Of a stretch of 64,000 nt of DNA, positions 8,020-16,353 are shown one piece after another. A program made the translations under genes and the position numbers. Below the pieces are notes generated by a model. That model did not search any database, was not told the DNA's origin, and was given only the letters and a program-made list of their open reading frames with translations. Position 1 is the stretch's first letter. Every line of letters starts with the position of its first letter. Where the stretch lies: NCBI GenBank assembly GCA_001942045.1, contig MSTD01000007.1, positions 44,399-108,398 of the forward strand. Reading direction: 5' to 3'. The stretch comes from Mycolicibacterium porcinum (GTDB lineage Bacteria > Actinomycetota > Actinomycetes > Mycobacteriales > Mycobacteriaceae).

Positions 8020-9245
8020 CGGCGGCGCACACCGTAGACCGCCGCGCCGACCGCCACCACCGCCAGCCCGGCGAGCACCGAAGTCAGGGGCAGCGAGAAC
8101 CCCAGCACCAGGCAGCCGAGGAGGCCGACCGCCGGGATCACGCGACGACGGACGAGCGGTTCCAATGTCCACGCCGACACATTCGCGATCGCGTAGTACA
8201 GCAGCACCGCGAACGACGAAAACCCGATGGCCCCACGGAGATCGGCCACCGCGGCCAGGACCGCCACCACGACACCGACCAGCAGCTCGGCGCGGTGTGG
8301 CACGTTGAACCGGGGATGCACTGCGGCCAGCCAGTGCGGCAGGTGATGGTCTCGGGCCATCGCCAAGGTGGTGCGCGACACCCCGAGGATCAGGGCCAGC
8401 AACGAGCCCAGAGCCGCCACCGCCGCCCCGGCGCGCACCACCGGCTGCCACCCCGGCGCGCCGGCCGCCGCCACCGCATCGGCCAGCGGCGCGGGTGCCG
8501 ACGCCAATCCGGAACCGCCGAGCACGGAGAGCACCGCGACCGCGACCACCGCGTAGACCACCAGCGCGATACCCAGTGCGATCGGGATCGCCCGCGGGAT
8601 GGTGCGGGCCGGGTCGCGCACCTCCTCACCAAGGGTGGCGATCCGGGCGTACCCGGCGAAAGCGAAGAACAACAGCCCGGCGGCCTGCAGGACCCCACCG
8701 GCGCCGACGTCGTCACCGATCGCCAGGCGCGCGGGATCGGCCGCGCCGGAACCGGCGATGATCACTACGACCGCGGCCAGGACCGCGAGCACGCACGCCA
8801 CGATGATGCGAGTCAGCAAGGCGGACTTCTGAATTCCGGCGTAGTTCACCGCAGTCAGGGCCACCACCGCGGCCACCGCAACGGCGTGCGCTCCCTGGGG
8901 CCACGCATACAACCCGACCGTCAACGCCATCGCCGCACACGACGCGGTCTTGCCGACGATGAAACTCCACCCGGCCGTGTAGCCCCAGAACTCGCCGAGC
9001 CGTTCGCGGCCGTATATATAGGTGCCGCCGGATTGCGGATAGCGTGCCGCCAGCCGGGCCGACGAGGTCGCATTGCAGTAGGCGACGACGGCCGCGGCGG
9101 CCAGTCCGATCAGCAGTCCGGTTCCGGCTGCGGCGGCTGCGGGGGCCAGGGCGGCGAAGATACCCGCGCCCACCATGGATCCCAGGCCGATCACGACGGC
9201 GTCAGTGGTCCCGAGCCTGCGCTGCAGCCCGCCGGGCGTGGTCAC
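8016..9245 (-). CDS. APC-superfamily amino acid/polyamine permease
   Basis: A 409-residue, very hydrophobic protein with about twelve membrane segments. The N-terminus has the APC signature GLGSMVGAGIFAALAPAAAAAG, and RYPQSGGTYIYGRERLGEFWGY is the usual segment after TM2. It starts at a GTG (9245) and stands alone, convergent with gntR and 24 bases from the thioesterase stop. The substrate cannot be told from sequence; it shares no obvious promoter with either adjoining locus. Confidence 0.85.
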   Translation of the reverse strand: MTTPGGLQRRLGTTDAVVIGLGSMVGAGIFAALAPAAAAAGTGLLIGLAAAAVVAYCNATSSARLAARYPQSGGTYIYGRERLGEFWGYTAGWSFIVGKTASCAAMALTVGLYAWPQGAHAVAVAAVVALTAVNYAGIQKSALLTRIIVACVLAVLAAVVVIIAGSGAADPARLAIGDDVGAGGVLQAAGLLFFAFAGYARIATLGEEVRDPARTIPRAIPIALGIALVVYAVVAVAVLSVLGGSGLASAPAPLADAVAAAGAPGWQPVVRAGAAVAALGSLLALILGVSRTTLAMARDHHLPHWLAAVHPRFNVPHRAELLVGVVVAVLAAVADLRGAIGFSSFAVLLYYAIANVSAWTLEPLVRRRVIPAVGLLGCLVLGFSLPLTSVLAGLAVVAVGAAVYGVRRR

Positions 9246-9269
9246 GACGAGATACTAGTGCGGTACCCG

Positions 9270-9872
9270 CTATGGGGCAGGTTGGCGAGGATGGAAGAAG
9301 ACACCTTCTGCGCGGACCGTGACGCCGTCCGAGGTAGAGAGGTGGCCGACGGCGAAGGTTTTCACGCCTTCCACCCGGTCGATGCGTGCCTCGGCGTGAA
9401 CGGGACCGAGTGGGGTGCCGGCCTCGTAACGAAGGGTGAGTGTCCCGGTCACCGCGGGCCGCCCCGGCTTGTGGGCGGTGGCACCGAGAACGTGGTCGAG
9501 AAGGAGGGCGCAGATTCCACCGTGCACATGACCGGCGGGTCCTTCGTAGGCCGCGCCGAGCGTCACGTCGGCCCATACCCGGCCATCGGGTTCATGGTGG
9601 ACCGCCAACGGCGGCGCCAGGGCGTTGCGCAATCCGATGACGGCGTTTCCCCACGCGAGGGACTGCCCGTCGACGGCCTGCTGGACGCCGAATGAACCCG
9701 GGATCAGCGACAGGCTTAGCTCATCGGCTGCCGCATCGATCTTGGCCTTGGCGGCCACGATGGAGTCCAGGTCGGCCCGGCTGCGGATGGTTGCGTCGAC
9801 GAGTCGGCGAACAGATTCGGTAAGGGAGGCGTAAAGCGCTTCTGGCACTTCGGTTTTGCTGTATGTGGACAA
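9270..9872 (-). CDS. Hotdog-fold acyl-CoA thioesterase (PaaI-like)
   Basis: A 200-residue protein whose C-terminal 130 residues form a hotdog domain: GPAGHVHGGICALLLDHVLG carries the HGG segment on the hot-dog helix that PaaI-type thioesterases use. The N-terminal 70 residues are helical and of unknown role. The only suitable start is the TTG at 9872, four bases after the flavin reductase stop and preceded by AGGTGA, so the two genes are cotranscribed. It may release acyl or steroid acids from CoA to balance the CoA pool of the catabolic island. Confidence 0.8.
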   Translation of the reverse strand: MSTYSKTEVPEALYASLTESVRRLVDATIRSRADLDSIVAAKAKIDAAADELSLSLIPGSFGVQQAVDGQSLAWGNAVIGLRNALAPPLAVHHEPDGRVWADVTLGAAYEGPAGHVHGGICALLLDHVLGATAHKPGRPAVTGTLTLRYEAGTPLGPVHAEARIDRVEGVKTFAVGHLSTSDGVTVRAEGVFFHPRQPAP

Positions 9873-9876
9873 CTGA

Positions 9877-10413
9877 TCACCTAGGTACCAGGTCGGCCCG
9901 CCGGTCGGCGAAGCCGCCGTAATCGCCGCGGTAGAACAGCAATGGCTTTCCGCCGTGGGCGTCGAGCGCCGTGACGTGGGCGACGGCGATGGTGTGGTCT
10001 CCGGCTCCGTGTTCGAACTCCAGGTCGGCTTCGATCGTTGCGAGCGTTCCGTGCAATCGCGGGGCCCCGTTGGCGGCCGGGCTCCATTCGACTCCCGCGA
10101 ACTTGTCGTCCGAGCGGCGTGCGAACTGTGCGCACACCGATTCCTGATGGTCGGCCAAGATACTGATGCACATCCGACCGCCGGCGCGAATCACCGGCCA
10201 CGTTGCCGAGCCTCGCGAAGGACAGAACGACACATACGGTGGATCCAGCGACACGGAGGTGATCGATTGGCAAGTGAAACCCACCGGCCGTCGCCCGTCC
10301 CGACCGGTGATCACAGCGATACCGGTGCAGAAGTGACCGAGCACCGTGCGCATGTCTTGCGGCCCCGGTCGCCGGGTTGTCGTACCGGGCGTCCCGGTGT
10401 TATCGAGCCCCAT
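9877..10413 (-). CDS. hsaB: Flavin reductase, HsaB-like component of a two-component flavin hydroxylase
   Basis: A 178-residue FMN-reductase-domain protein. GHFCTGIAVITG, PVGFTCQSITSVSLDPPYV and PLLFYRGDYGGF follow the pattern of HsaB, the NADH:FMN reductase that feeds reduced flavin to the 3-HSA hydroxylase HsaA. The matching oxygenase is encoded 28 kb away at 38391-39581. The ATG at 10413 has the strong site AGGAAGGA; an in-frame ATG at 10431 has none. It is divergent from the PadR gene, which may control it. Other partner oxygenases are possible. Confidence 0.75.
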   Translation of the reverse strand: MGLDNTGTPGTTTRRPGPQDMRTVLGHFCTGIAVITGRDGRRPVGFTCQSITSVSLDPPYVSFCPSRGSATWPVIRAGGRMCISILADHQESVCAQFARRSDDKFAGVEWSPAANGAPRLHGTLATIEADLEFEHGAGDHTIAVAHVTALDAHGGKPLLFYRGDYGGFADRRADLVPR

Positions 10414-10528
10414 TGCTGCGTCCTTCCTCATCTCGTGTTGTGAACCAGATTCGTCCAGCTGAGTGGGTCGCAGCAACGGAGGCTCCCGGCCAGCGGTTCA
10501 TCGGCATCGGCCTGGTGACCTCGATTGT

Positions 10529-10534
10529 TACGCT
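10529..10534 (+). promoter_or_regulatory. -10 element TACGCT of padR, probable leaderless start
   Basis: TACGCT fits the mycobacterial TANNNT consensus and ends six bases before the padR ATG, with no Shine-Dalgarno. This spacing places the transcript start at the start codon. GGTGACC, the core of the shared palindrome described at 16259-16275, lies just upstream at 10514-10520. Confidence 0.45.
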
Positions 10535-10540
10535 TGGGGC

Positions 10541-11215
10541 ATGGGTGACTCCGAGCAGACAGCCAAGCCGGCGCTGGCCGCGAATAGCTGGGCGCTGCTC
10601 GGGTTGCTGTCCTATGAGCAGGAACTCTCCGGCTACGACATTCGCAAATGGCTCGGCTGGAGCATGCGCTTTTACCATGGAAGCCCGGCCTTCAGCCAGA
10701 TCTACTCGGATCTGAAGAAGCTGGAGAAAATGGGTTACCTGACGTCGCGGGTGGACGGCACCGGGACGCGGAACCGTCGTCTCTACAAGATCACCCAGTC
10801 CGGTCTGGATGCTGTCACGCAGTGGGCCCGGGAGACACCGCCGGATCCTCCGTCGTTGAAGCACCCGGCGCTCATGCGGGTGACAATGGGCCATCTCAGT
10901 GACCCAGCCACGCTCAAGCAGATGCTCCAGGAGCATCTTGCCTATGTCGATGGGATGCAACGCGACGCGGCCAAGGAAGCTCGTTGGTCCGCGGCCGATC
11001 CGGCGTGGGCATACGCCAAGATCGCACTTGATTGGGCGGTTCGCTACTACGCGTCCGAGCGGGAACTCACCCTCCAACTGATCAAGGACCTCGACGAGGC
11101 TGAGGCCAACTTCCCCAAAGTCGGTGAAGGAGCCAAGATTCCTTGGCCAGATCCGGCGTATTGGTACGAAATCGAGAGGAAAGCCGACGCCGAGGACTTG
11201 GAAGGCACGGTCTGA
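10541..11215 (+). CDS. PadR-family transcriptional regulator
   Basis: A 224-residue PadR regulator. The N-terminal winged helix (about 15-100) reads NSWALLGLLSYEQELSGYDI then a Q(I)YSDLKKLEKMGYLTS recognition segment. The C-terminal Vir-like helical domain (about 110-200) would mediate dimerisation and ligand response. Start: the ATG at 10541, which seems leaderless; the 26 preceding in-frame codons would run into the divergent hsaB-like promoter. It sits between the flavin reductase and the kstD-like gene, and it probably regulates one or both. Confidence 0.82.
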   Translation: MGDSEQTAKPALAANSWALLGLLSYEQELSGYDIRKWLGWSMRFYHGSPAFSQIYSDLKKLEKMGYLTSRVDGTGTRNRRLYKITQSGLDAVTQWARETPPDPPSLKHPALMRVTMGHLSDPATLKQMLQEHLAYVDGMQRDAAKEARWSAADPAWAYAKIALDWAVRYYASERELTLQLIKDLDEAEANFPKVGEGAKIPWPDPAYWYEIERKADAEDLEGTV

Positions 11216-11219
11216 GGGC

Positions 11220-12923
11220 CTATTGCCTCGCGGCGTCGAGTGCGGCGATGTAGCCGTATACCAACCCCTGTGCGATGGTCGCGCCGGCGCCCGGATAGGT
11301 GCGTCCGAAGGCATTGGCGGCTGTGTTGCCGATCGCATAGAGCCCGTCGATCACCGTGCCGTCTTCGCGAAGCACGCGCGCGTGGTCGTCGGCGCGTAGG
11401 CCGCCGCAAGTACCAAGGTCGCTGAGCACCATCTTCACCGCGTAGTAGGGACCCTTGAAGAGTGGCCGCAGGTTCGGGTTCGGCGTGATCGTGGGATCGC
11501 CGTAGTAACGGTCGTAGGCACTGCGGCCCCGCTCGAAGTCGGGATCCTCTCCAGCGAAGGCATTTTCGTTGAAGCGGGCCACAGTCGACGTGAAATTCTC
11601 GACCGGAACCTGCATCTTGGTCGCCAGCTCCTCGAAGCTGTCCGCCTTGACGGCAATTCCGGCGTCATACCACGACTGCGGGACGGGCATGCGCGGAAAC
11701 AATTCGGCGGCGAACACATAGCTGTTGCGGTATTTCTGATCGAAGACGATCCACATGCTTTCCACGGGGGTGCCCGCAGCCTCGAGTTGGAGTACGCATT
11801 GCCCGAAGCTCATGTAATCGGCCGATTCGTTGGCGAATCGGTGACCGTTGTGGTCGACGATGAACGACCCGGGCAGCGACCGCTCGGCCAGCATCACCGC
11901 CGGGGCCGACCCCGGAAGCGGGGCAACGGCGGGGAACCACCAGGATTGATCCATCAAGGCGATGTCCGCGCCGACTTCCTGCCCCAACCGGATGGCGTCG
12001 CCCGTGTTCGATTCCGCGCCGAGGCTGAGATTGTTTTCGAGAGACTCGGATTGGAACTTGTGACGCATGTCCATGTGGTGATCGAAACCGCCCGCGGCGA
12101 GTATGACTCCACGCCGGGCGGTGACGGTGAACCGCTGTCCGCCGTGTTCCATGATTGCTCCGGTCACACGGCCATCCCCGGTGACCAGTTCGGTCAGTGA
12201 GGTTTCGAGCCAGATCGGGATCCCGGCACGGATCGCCCCGGCGAACAGGCCCGCCGCCAGCGCCTGACCACCGGCGGCGTAACGGCGCCCGAGAGCCAGG
12301 CCGCCGAGACCTTGCGCAAGCCGTTTGAGCACGGTGGGCAACCCCTTGCGGGGTACCCGGCTCATCAGGTTCAGCCAACGGTAATCGGCACCGGTGGTCG
12401 GCATCGGAATGCTGACCTCCATGACTCCGGGGCGCAGGTCAGGAAGGTATTCGCCGAGGATCGAGGTGTCGAGCGGACGGCATTCGCAGGTGCGGCCGGC
12501 CGCGGATCCACCTGGAGCCTCGGGGTGGTAGTCGGAGTATTCCTCGGCCCAGAACAGTTTCATCGGCGTGGTTCGACGCAGCATGTCGACCGTCGCAGGC
12601 AGGTTGTCCAGGTACGCCGCGGTACGCTGCTGCGGCGCCGAGTCCGCCACGACGGCATCGAGATAGGTCTGCGCGCGCCGCGAGGAATCAGCGCCGCCGC
12701 ATTCTTCGATCACCTGGCTGCCCGGCAGCCACAGTGCACCACCGGACCGGGCCGTCGAACCGCCTACGTACGACGACTTTTCGATGACGAGAACCGCCAG
12801 CCCCCGTTCATGTGCCGCCAGAGCGGCGGCGAGCCCGGTACCGGACCCGACGACGAGAAGGTCTACTTCCACGTCGGCAACGGTGAGTCCGGCGGGGATT
12901 GTCTTGTGGCTGGTGGTGGTCAC
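11220..12923 (-). CDS. kstD: 3-ketosteroid delta-1-dehydrogenase-like flavoprotein
   Basis: A 567-residue FAD-dependent dehydrogenase of the KstD family. The dinucleotide fold GSGTGLAAAL begins near residue 26, followed by GGSTARSGGALWLPG. Near the C-terminus TYPGAGATIAQG carries a Tyr-PGA-Gly spacing (Y543, G547) like the Tyr487/Gly491 that polarise the 3-keto group in KstD. KstD introduces the 1,2 double bond into ring A of 3-ketosteroids. The GTG at 12923 is preferred because the longest frame would overlap the divergent kshA start. Whether the substrate is a C19 ketosteroid or a side-chain-bearing one is open. Confidence 0.85.
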   Translation of the reverse strand: MTTTSHKTIPAGLTVADVEVDLLVVGSGTGLAAALAAHERGLAVLVIEKSSYVGGSTARSGGALWLPGSQVIEECGGADSSRRAQTYLDAVVADSAPQQRTAAYLDNLPATVDMLRRTTPMKLFWAEEYSDYHPEAPGGSAAGRTCECRPLDTSILGEYLPDLRPGVMEVSIPMPTTGADYRWLNLMSRVPRKGLPTVLKRLAQGLGGLALGRRYAAGGQALAAGLFAGAIRAGIPIWLETSLTELVTGDGRVTGAIMEHGGQRFTVTARRGVILAAGGFDHHMDMRHKFQSESLENNLSLGAESNTGDAIRLGQEVGADIALMDQSWWFPAVAPLPGSAPAVMLAERSLPGSFIVDHNGHRFANESADYMSFGQCVLQLEAAGTPVESMWIVFDQKYRNSYVFAAELFPRMPVPQSWYDAGIAVKADSFEELATKMQVPVENFTSTVARFNENAFAGEDPDFERGRSAYDRYYGDPTITPNPNLRPLFKGPYYAVKMVLSDLGTCGGLRADDHARVLREDGTVIDGLYAIGNTAANAFGRTYPGAGATIAQGLVYGYIAALDAARQ

Positions 12924-13025
12924 GGGCGTTGACGATAAATGTGCGGTCGACAGTCCTGAATCCAACCTCCTGTTGAGCGGAACACCGACCTTCCGGTGCA
13001 CCTGTAGGCGCAGTTCAATGGGGCC

Positions 13026-14171
13026 ATGACGACGCACTCAGATACCGACGAAATTCGGTTGATCGAGGCCGGTTCGGTACCCACCAGGTTCGCCCGCGGT
13101 TGGCATTGCCTGGGACTGATCCGTGACTTCGGCGATGGAAAGCCGCATCAGATCAACGCATTCGGGCAGAAGCTGGTGGTTTTCCGGGGTGAGGACGGCT
13201 CCATCAACGTGCTCGATGGGTACTGCCGGCACATGGGCGGAGATCTCTCGCAGGGGACGGTGAAGGGCAATGAAATCGCTTGTCCGTTCCACGATTGGCG
13301 GTGGGGTGGTGACGGTCGCTGTAAGAACGTGCCGTACGCCAAGCGCACACCGCGTCTGGCCCGTACTGCTGCCTGGCCCACACTCCAACAGGACGGCATG
13401 CTGTTCGTCTGGAACGACCCCGAGCGCAAGGCGCCTCCCGCCGATGTGACGATCCCGCGCATCGAGGGAGCCACCAGTAGCGGGTGGACGGACTGGCACT
13501 GGTACACCACGGTGGTCAACACCAACTGCCGCGAGATCATCGACAACGTCGTCGACATGGCACACTTCTTCTACATCCACGGTTCGCTTCCCACGCACTT
13601 CAAGAACATCTTCGAAGGCCATGTCGCGACCCAGTACATGAAGAGTGCCGGTCGGCCCGACCTCGGTGACCCCGAGGGGCCCAAGATGCTCGGCACCACC
13701 TCATTGGCGTCCTACCACGGACCGTCGTTCATGATCGACGATCTGACCTACCACTACCAGGAGTTCGACCAGCGCACGGTGTTGATCAACTGCCATTACC
13801 CGATCGACGCCAATTCATTTGTGCTGCAGTACGGCATCGTGGTGGAGAAAAACGCGGCGATGCCGGAGGAACTCGCCATGGAGACCGCGATCGCGCTCGG
13901 CGATTTCGTGGAGATGGGATTCGAGCAAGATGTCGAGATCTGGCGCAACAAGACCCGGATCGACAATCCACTGCTCGTCGAAGAGGACGGACCGGTCTAT
14001 CAGCTCAGGCGCTGGTACGAGCAGTTCTATGTCGACGCGGTGGACGTCACGCCGGACATGGTGGACCGCTTCGAGTTCGAGCTGGACACCACCCAGCCGT
14101 ATGAGGCCTGGATGAGGGAAGTGGAAGCCAATCTGGCCGCCCGCGCTGCCACCTCCCGGCCGGTGGGATGA
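13026..14171 (+). CDS. kshA: Rieske oxygenase component, 3-ketosteroid 9alpha-hydroxylase KshA-like
   Basis: A 381-residue Rieske non-heme iron oxygenase. The 2Fe-2S ligands are C67, H69, C86 and H89 (CRH...CPFH), and the mononuclear iron ligands are H180 and H185 in VVDMAHFFYIH plus a distal Asp. Length and the EIIDNVVDMAHFFYIHG segment match KshA, which hydroxylates C9 and, with KstD, breaks ring B. Its reductase partner is probably the KshB-like protein at 39682-40746. It is divergent from kstD; TTCAAT lies six bases before the ATG and could be a -10 for a leaderless transcript. Confidence 0.9.
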   Translation: MTTHSDTDEIRLIEAGSVPTRFARGWHCLGLIRDFGDGKPHQINAFGQKLVVFRGEDGSINVLDGYCRHMGGDLSQGTVKGNEIACPFHDWRWGGDGRCKNVPYAKRTPRLARTAAWPTLQQDGMLFVWNDPERKAPPADVTIPRIEGATSSGWTDWHWYTTVVNTNCREIIDNVVDMAHFFYIHGSLPTHFKNIFEGHVATQYMKSAGRPDLGDPEGPKMLGTTSLASYHGPSFMIDDLTYHYQEFDQRTVLINCHYPIDANSFVLQYGIVVEKNAAMPEELAMETAIALGDFVEMGFEQDVEIWRNKTRIDNPLLVEEDGPVYQLRRWYEQFYVDAVDVTPDMVDRFEFELDTTQPYEAWMREVEANLAARAATSRPVG

Positions 14172-14452
14172 GGATGGCTGTCCGATCGGACAATCGCCTC
14201 GACGATGCGCCGATGGTGCCGGTGACGTGCGCACGATGCGGCGCCGGCGTCGAGGTGCGCAAGAGCAGTTGGAACCAGACCAGCGTCCAATGGACCGGCG
14301 CGGCCCTGGACCGTTGTGAAGAGCGTTGCACTGCAGCGGAGTTGGCCGGCAGGGGTGCGCGAGGCCTGTTCCTTGCCTGCTCGGCGTTGAGCGGATCGAT
14401 CGTAGACGCAGTGCGTTCGGGAGAGCTGCGGGTGGTCGAAGAGCGTTCGTGA
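14168..14452 (+). CDS. Small Cys-rich protein cotranscribed with kshA, function unknown
   Basis: A 94-residue soluble protein I do not recognise. It has a CxxC pair (C21, C24), a CxxxC pair (C50, C54) and C71, separated by a Trp-containing segment (SSWNQTSVQW). The pairs could hold zinc or an iron-sulfur cluster, but no ferredoxin motif is present. Its ATG overlaps the kshA stop by four bases, which strongly suggests translational coupling and a role with this oxygenase, such as assembly, electron delivery or stability. It is convergent with the TetR gene. Confidence 0.7.
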   Translation: MRMAVRSDNRLDDAPMVPVTCARCGAGVEVRKSSWNQTSVQWTGAALDRCEERCTAAELAGRGARGLFLACSALSGSIVDAVRSGELRVVEERS

Positions 14453-14469
14453 AGCCCGGAAACCTCCGG

Positions 14470-15069
14470 CTACCTCTTCAGGAGGCTGACGGTACGGGCG
14501 AGCCGTTCTGACAGTTCGCCCACAGAGATGCGCCGCTGCGCGAATGCGGCGACGTTCGCCATCCAGACGTCGGAGAGTATTTCGGCGGCGCCGGTTTCCC
14601 TCGCGGCTGCATTTCCCTCATCGACGGAGCCAATGAAGATCCGGACTGTCTGCTGTCGCACCAGATCGGCTTGGATCGCCGCAGTGCCGTCTGCGTAAAG
14701 GTAGGGCCGGATCATCGCCTCGGCCAATTGCGTTGACGCGCAGAGCCTATTGGTGAGGGTCAGGGCGACCCGCAGCAGGCGCTGAAACGGGTCCGTTTCG
14801 TCGGCGACTCCGCGGTACTCCGTTTCGAAATCCCACAGCCATTCGTAGAAGCACGCGAGCAGCAGCTCATCCTTCGACGGGAAGTACTGGTACACAGTGC
14901 CGGCCGACATGCCGGCCGCTGCGGCGACTGAACGGATCTGGCACGAGTCATAGCCCAGGACCGCCAGTTCCGTCGCGGCCGCGATGATTCGATCACGCCG
15001 TTGGCCTCGCCGTGAGTGGATACTCGTTGTCTGCACGTCGGGCTCGGGATGGGAGAGACTGCGCAACAC
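14470..15069 (-). CDS. TetR-family regulator
   Basis: A 199-residue TetR protein. The helix-turn-helix (about 20-65) includes RRDRIIAAATELAVLGYDSCQIRSVAAAAGMSAG, here named by its ends only: GYDSCQIRSVAAAAG and TVYQYFPSKDEL. The C-terminal part is a typical variable ligand domain. The GTG at 15069 has AAGGAG six bases upstream; the frame continues far upstream without a plausible start. It lies downstream of the unknown 309-residue protein on the same strand with a 143-bp gap that contains a hairpin and the near-palindrome GAGCACGGGTGTTCTC (15131-15146). Confidence 0.85.
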   Translation of the reverse strand: MLRSLSHPEPDVQTTSIHSRRGQRRDRIIAAATELAVLGYDSCQIRSVAAAAGMSAGTVYQYFPSKDELLLACFYEWLWDFETEYRGVADETDPFQRLLRVALTLTNRLCASTQLAEAMIRPYLYADGTAAIQADLVRQQTVRIFIGSVDEGNAAARETGAAEILSDVWMANVAAFAQRRISVGELSERLARTVSLLKR

Positions 15070-15165
15070 TGCCCACTCCTTAGGTACGCGTGTTCGGGCA
15101 ACGAGAAGGCTAAGCCGGGACTGACAGTTTGAGCACGGGTGTTCTCGCTGACCGGACAGTCGTGT

Positions 15166-15198
15166 ACCCAGCCACCGAACGGTCTTCGATGGCTGGGT
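15166..15198 (-). terminator. Hairpin after the 309-residue protein gene
   Basis: ACCCAGCCA (15166-15174) and TGGCTGGGT (15190-15198) form a 9-bp stem with a 15-base loop 14 bases past the stop at 15213. There is no U-tract, so it may be a weak or Rho-type terminator, or an RNA structure before tetR. Confidence 0.4.
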
Positions 15199-15212
15199 GG
15201 CGCAGGGGCGTT

Positions 15213-16142
15213 CTATGTGGATGACACCGGCATGATCGGAATCTTCTTCATCGCGCTGGCCCGAGGATCTGGTGCCGCGGCCGCGGCCGCGTGGTTCTCT
15301 TCTCCTCTGGTGTACGTCCACACGCAGAAGGGCTCGCCTTCGGCGAACTTGAAGTCCTTGGGTGGCAGGTTGATGGCGAGCTTGCAGCCCGGAAAGAAGG
15401 GCGCCGAAATACGTTGCTCGAAAGTGCAATTCATCCATGCGCGCGCCGGTGGGTAGAGGCCCTCATCGGTGTATTTCTGGAGCACCTCACAGCGGCGCAT
15501 GTTCAAGACCACGTGATCGGGGTTGTACACGATGTACTCGCCGCCATAGCCCAGAGTCCCATCGATACTCAGCACCGCCAGCTTGAGGAAATCTACGACG
15601 TGGACGGGCTCGATCTTGAAGACCTTCGCCAGCTTCGGGTACTGGTAGTCGATGATGAGCTGGTACATGTCGGGCAACCCGAGCCAGACCTCTTCCTCGG
15701 GGATGATCTTTGTCCACTGGTCGATGAAGTAGTTGTGGCCCTTGAGATACTGATCCCAGTAGGTCTTGATCAGGCGAATCAATGCGGGCTTCGTGAGGTC
15801 TTCGGTCTGCACGTCGAACGGGATGGCTTGGTACTGGGCGTTCTTCCAGTCCCAGCCCGGAGGCGCGATGAACCGTCCCATTGGCATCACCTGCCGCATG
15901 CCGGCCCGGGAGACCTCCGCGGCAATGTCCATGGCCGCGTTGATGCCGACCTTCTGTGAGTAGATCTGGACGTGGGCGTAGGGGACGAAGTTCAGCACGT
16001 CTTCGAACACCTTGGCCAAGCCGAGAAGAAAATCACGCGAGAAGTCTTGGATGTTACCGACTTTGCCCATGAAGTCGTGGGTGTAATCGTCGTAGTTGAG
16101 TTCCTCGCCCTCGGCGGTGAGGCCTTCGGTTTCCGTTGTCAT
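15213..16142 (-). CDS. Conserved protein of unknown function (309 aa)
   Basis: I do not recognise this protein. It is 309 residues, acidic at the N-terminus, without signal peptide or membrane segments, rich in Tyr, Trp and Phe, and ends in an Ala-rich tract (about 285-292). Conserved-looking stretches include PPGWDWKNAQYQAIPF, YGGEYIVYNPDHVVLNMRRC and CTFEQRISAPFFPGCK; the Cys residues at the latter two could bind metal. A strong AGGAGG precedes the ATG at 16142. Its promoter region is packed with TGGCAG palindromes shared with the divergent tetR gene, so it is probably that regulator's main target. Confidence 0.75.
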   Translation of the reverse strand: MTTETEGLTAEGEELNYDDYTHDFMGKVGNIQDFSRDFLLGLAKVFEDVLNFVPYAHVQIYSQKVGINAAMDIAAEVSRAGMRQVMPMGRFIAPPGWDWKNAQYQAIPFDVQTEDLTKPALIRLIKTYWDQYLKGHNYFIDQWTKIIPEEEVWLGLPDMYQLIIDYQYPKLAKVFKIEPVHVVDFLKLAVLSIDGTLGYGGEYIVYNPDHVVLNMRRCEVLQKYTDEGLYPPARAWMNCTFEQRISAPFFPGCKLAINLPPKDFKFAEGEPFCVWTYTRGEENHAAAAAAPDPRASAMKKIPIMPVSST

Positions 16143-16170
16143 GGGTTCCTCCTATTGCTGCGTCAGTGCG

Positions 16171-16214
16171 TGCCAGAGTGCTGGCAGAAACTGCACATAT
16201 GGCAGAATCTGCCA
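16171..16214. promoter_or_regulatory. Cluster of TGGCAG palindromes, likely TetR operators
   Basis: TGCCAGAGTGCTGGCA (16171-16186) and TGGCAGAATCTGCCA (16200-16214) are perfect inverted repeats, with a TGGCAGAAACTGCA half-match (16182-16195) between them. All use the same TGGCAG arm. They start 29 bases upstream of the 309-residue protein gene, where promoter repression would act. Confidence 0.6.
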
Positions 16215-16258
16215 ATCCACAGAATGGTAGGCAGCGCGAGGTGTAGATCACGGGTTGT

Positions 16259-16275
16259 CTCCCGGTGACCGGGAG
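16259..16275. promoter_or_regulatory. 17-bp palindrome with CCGGTGACCGG core
   Basis: CTCCCGGTGACCGGGAG is a perfect palindrome about one central G, 79 bases before the tetR ATG. The same core recurs in the gaps at 21747-21759 and 40823-40833, and partly at 48857-48868. Confidence 0.5.
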
Positions 16276-16353
16276 GAAGGCGAACATGCGGACCGGCCCG
16301 GCGGTCGCCGAACGCTAATATCGAAAATGCAGGTCAGAGAGGGGGCGAAACAC

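Noticed and set aside
7980..9695. 571-codon plus-strand open frame opposite the APC permease and thioesterase
   Set aside because: The peptide is His/Arg/Gln-rich low-complexity sequence typical of the antisense of a GC-rich gene; the minus strand carries clear permease and hotdog motifs.
12924..13037. N-terminal extension of the kstD-like gene to 13037
   Set aside because: It would overlap the kshA start on the other strand and precede the normal KstD N-terminus with Arg-rich sequence; GTG 12923 is better.
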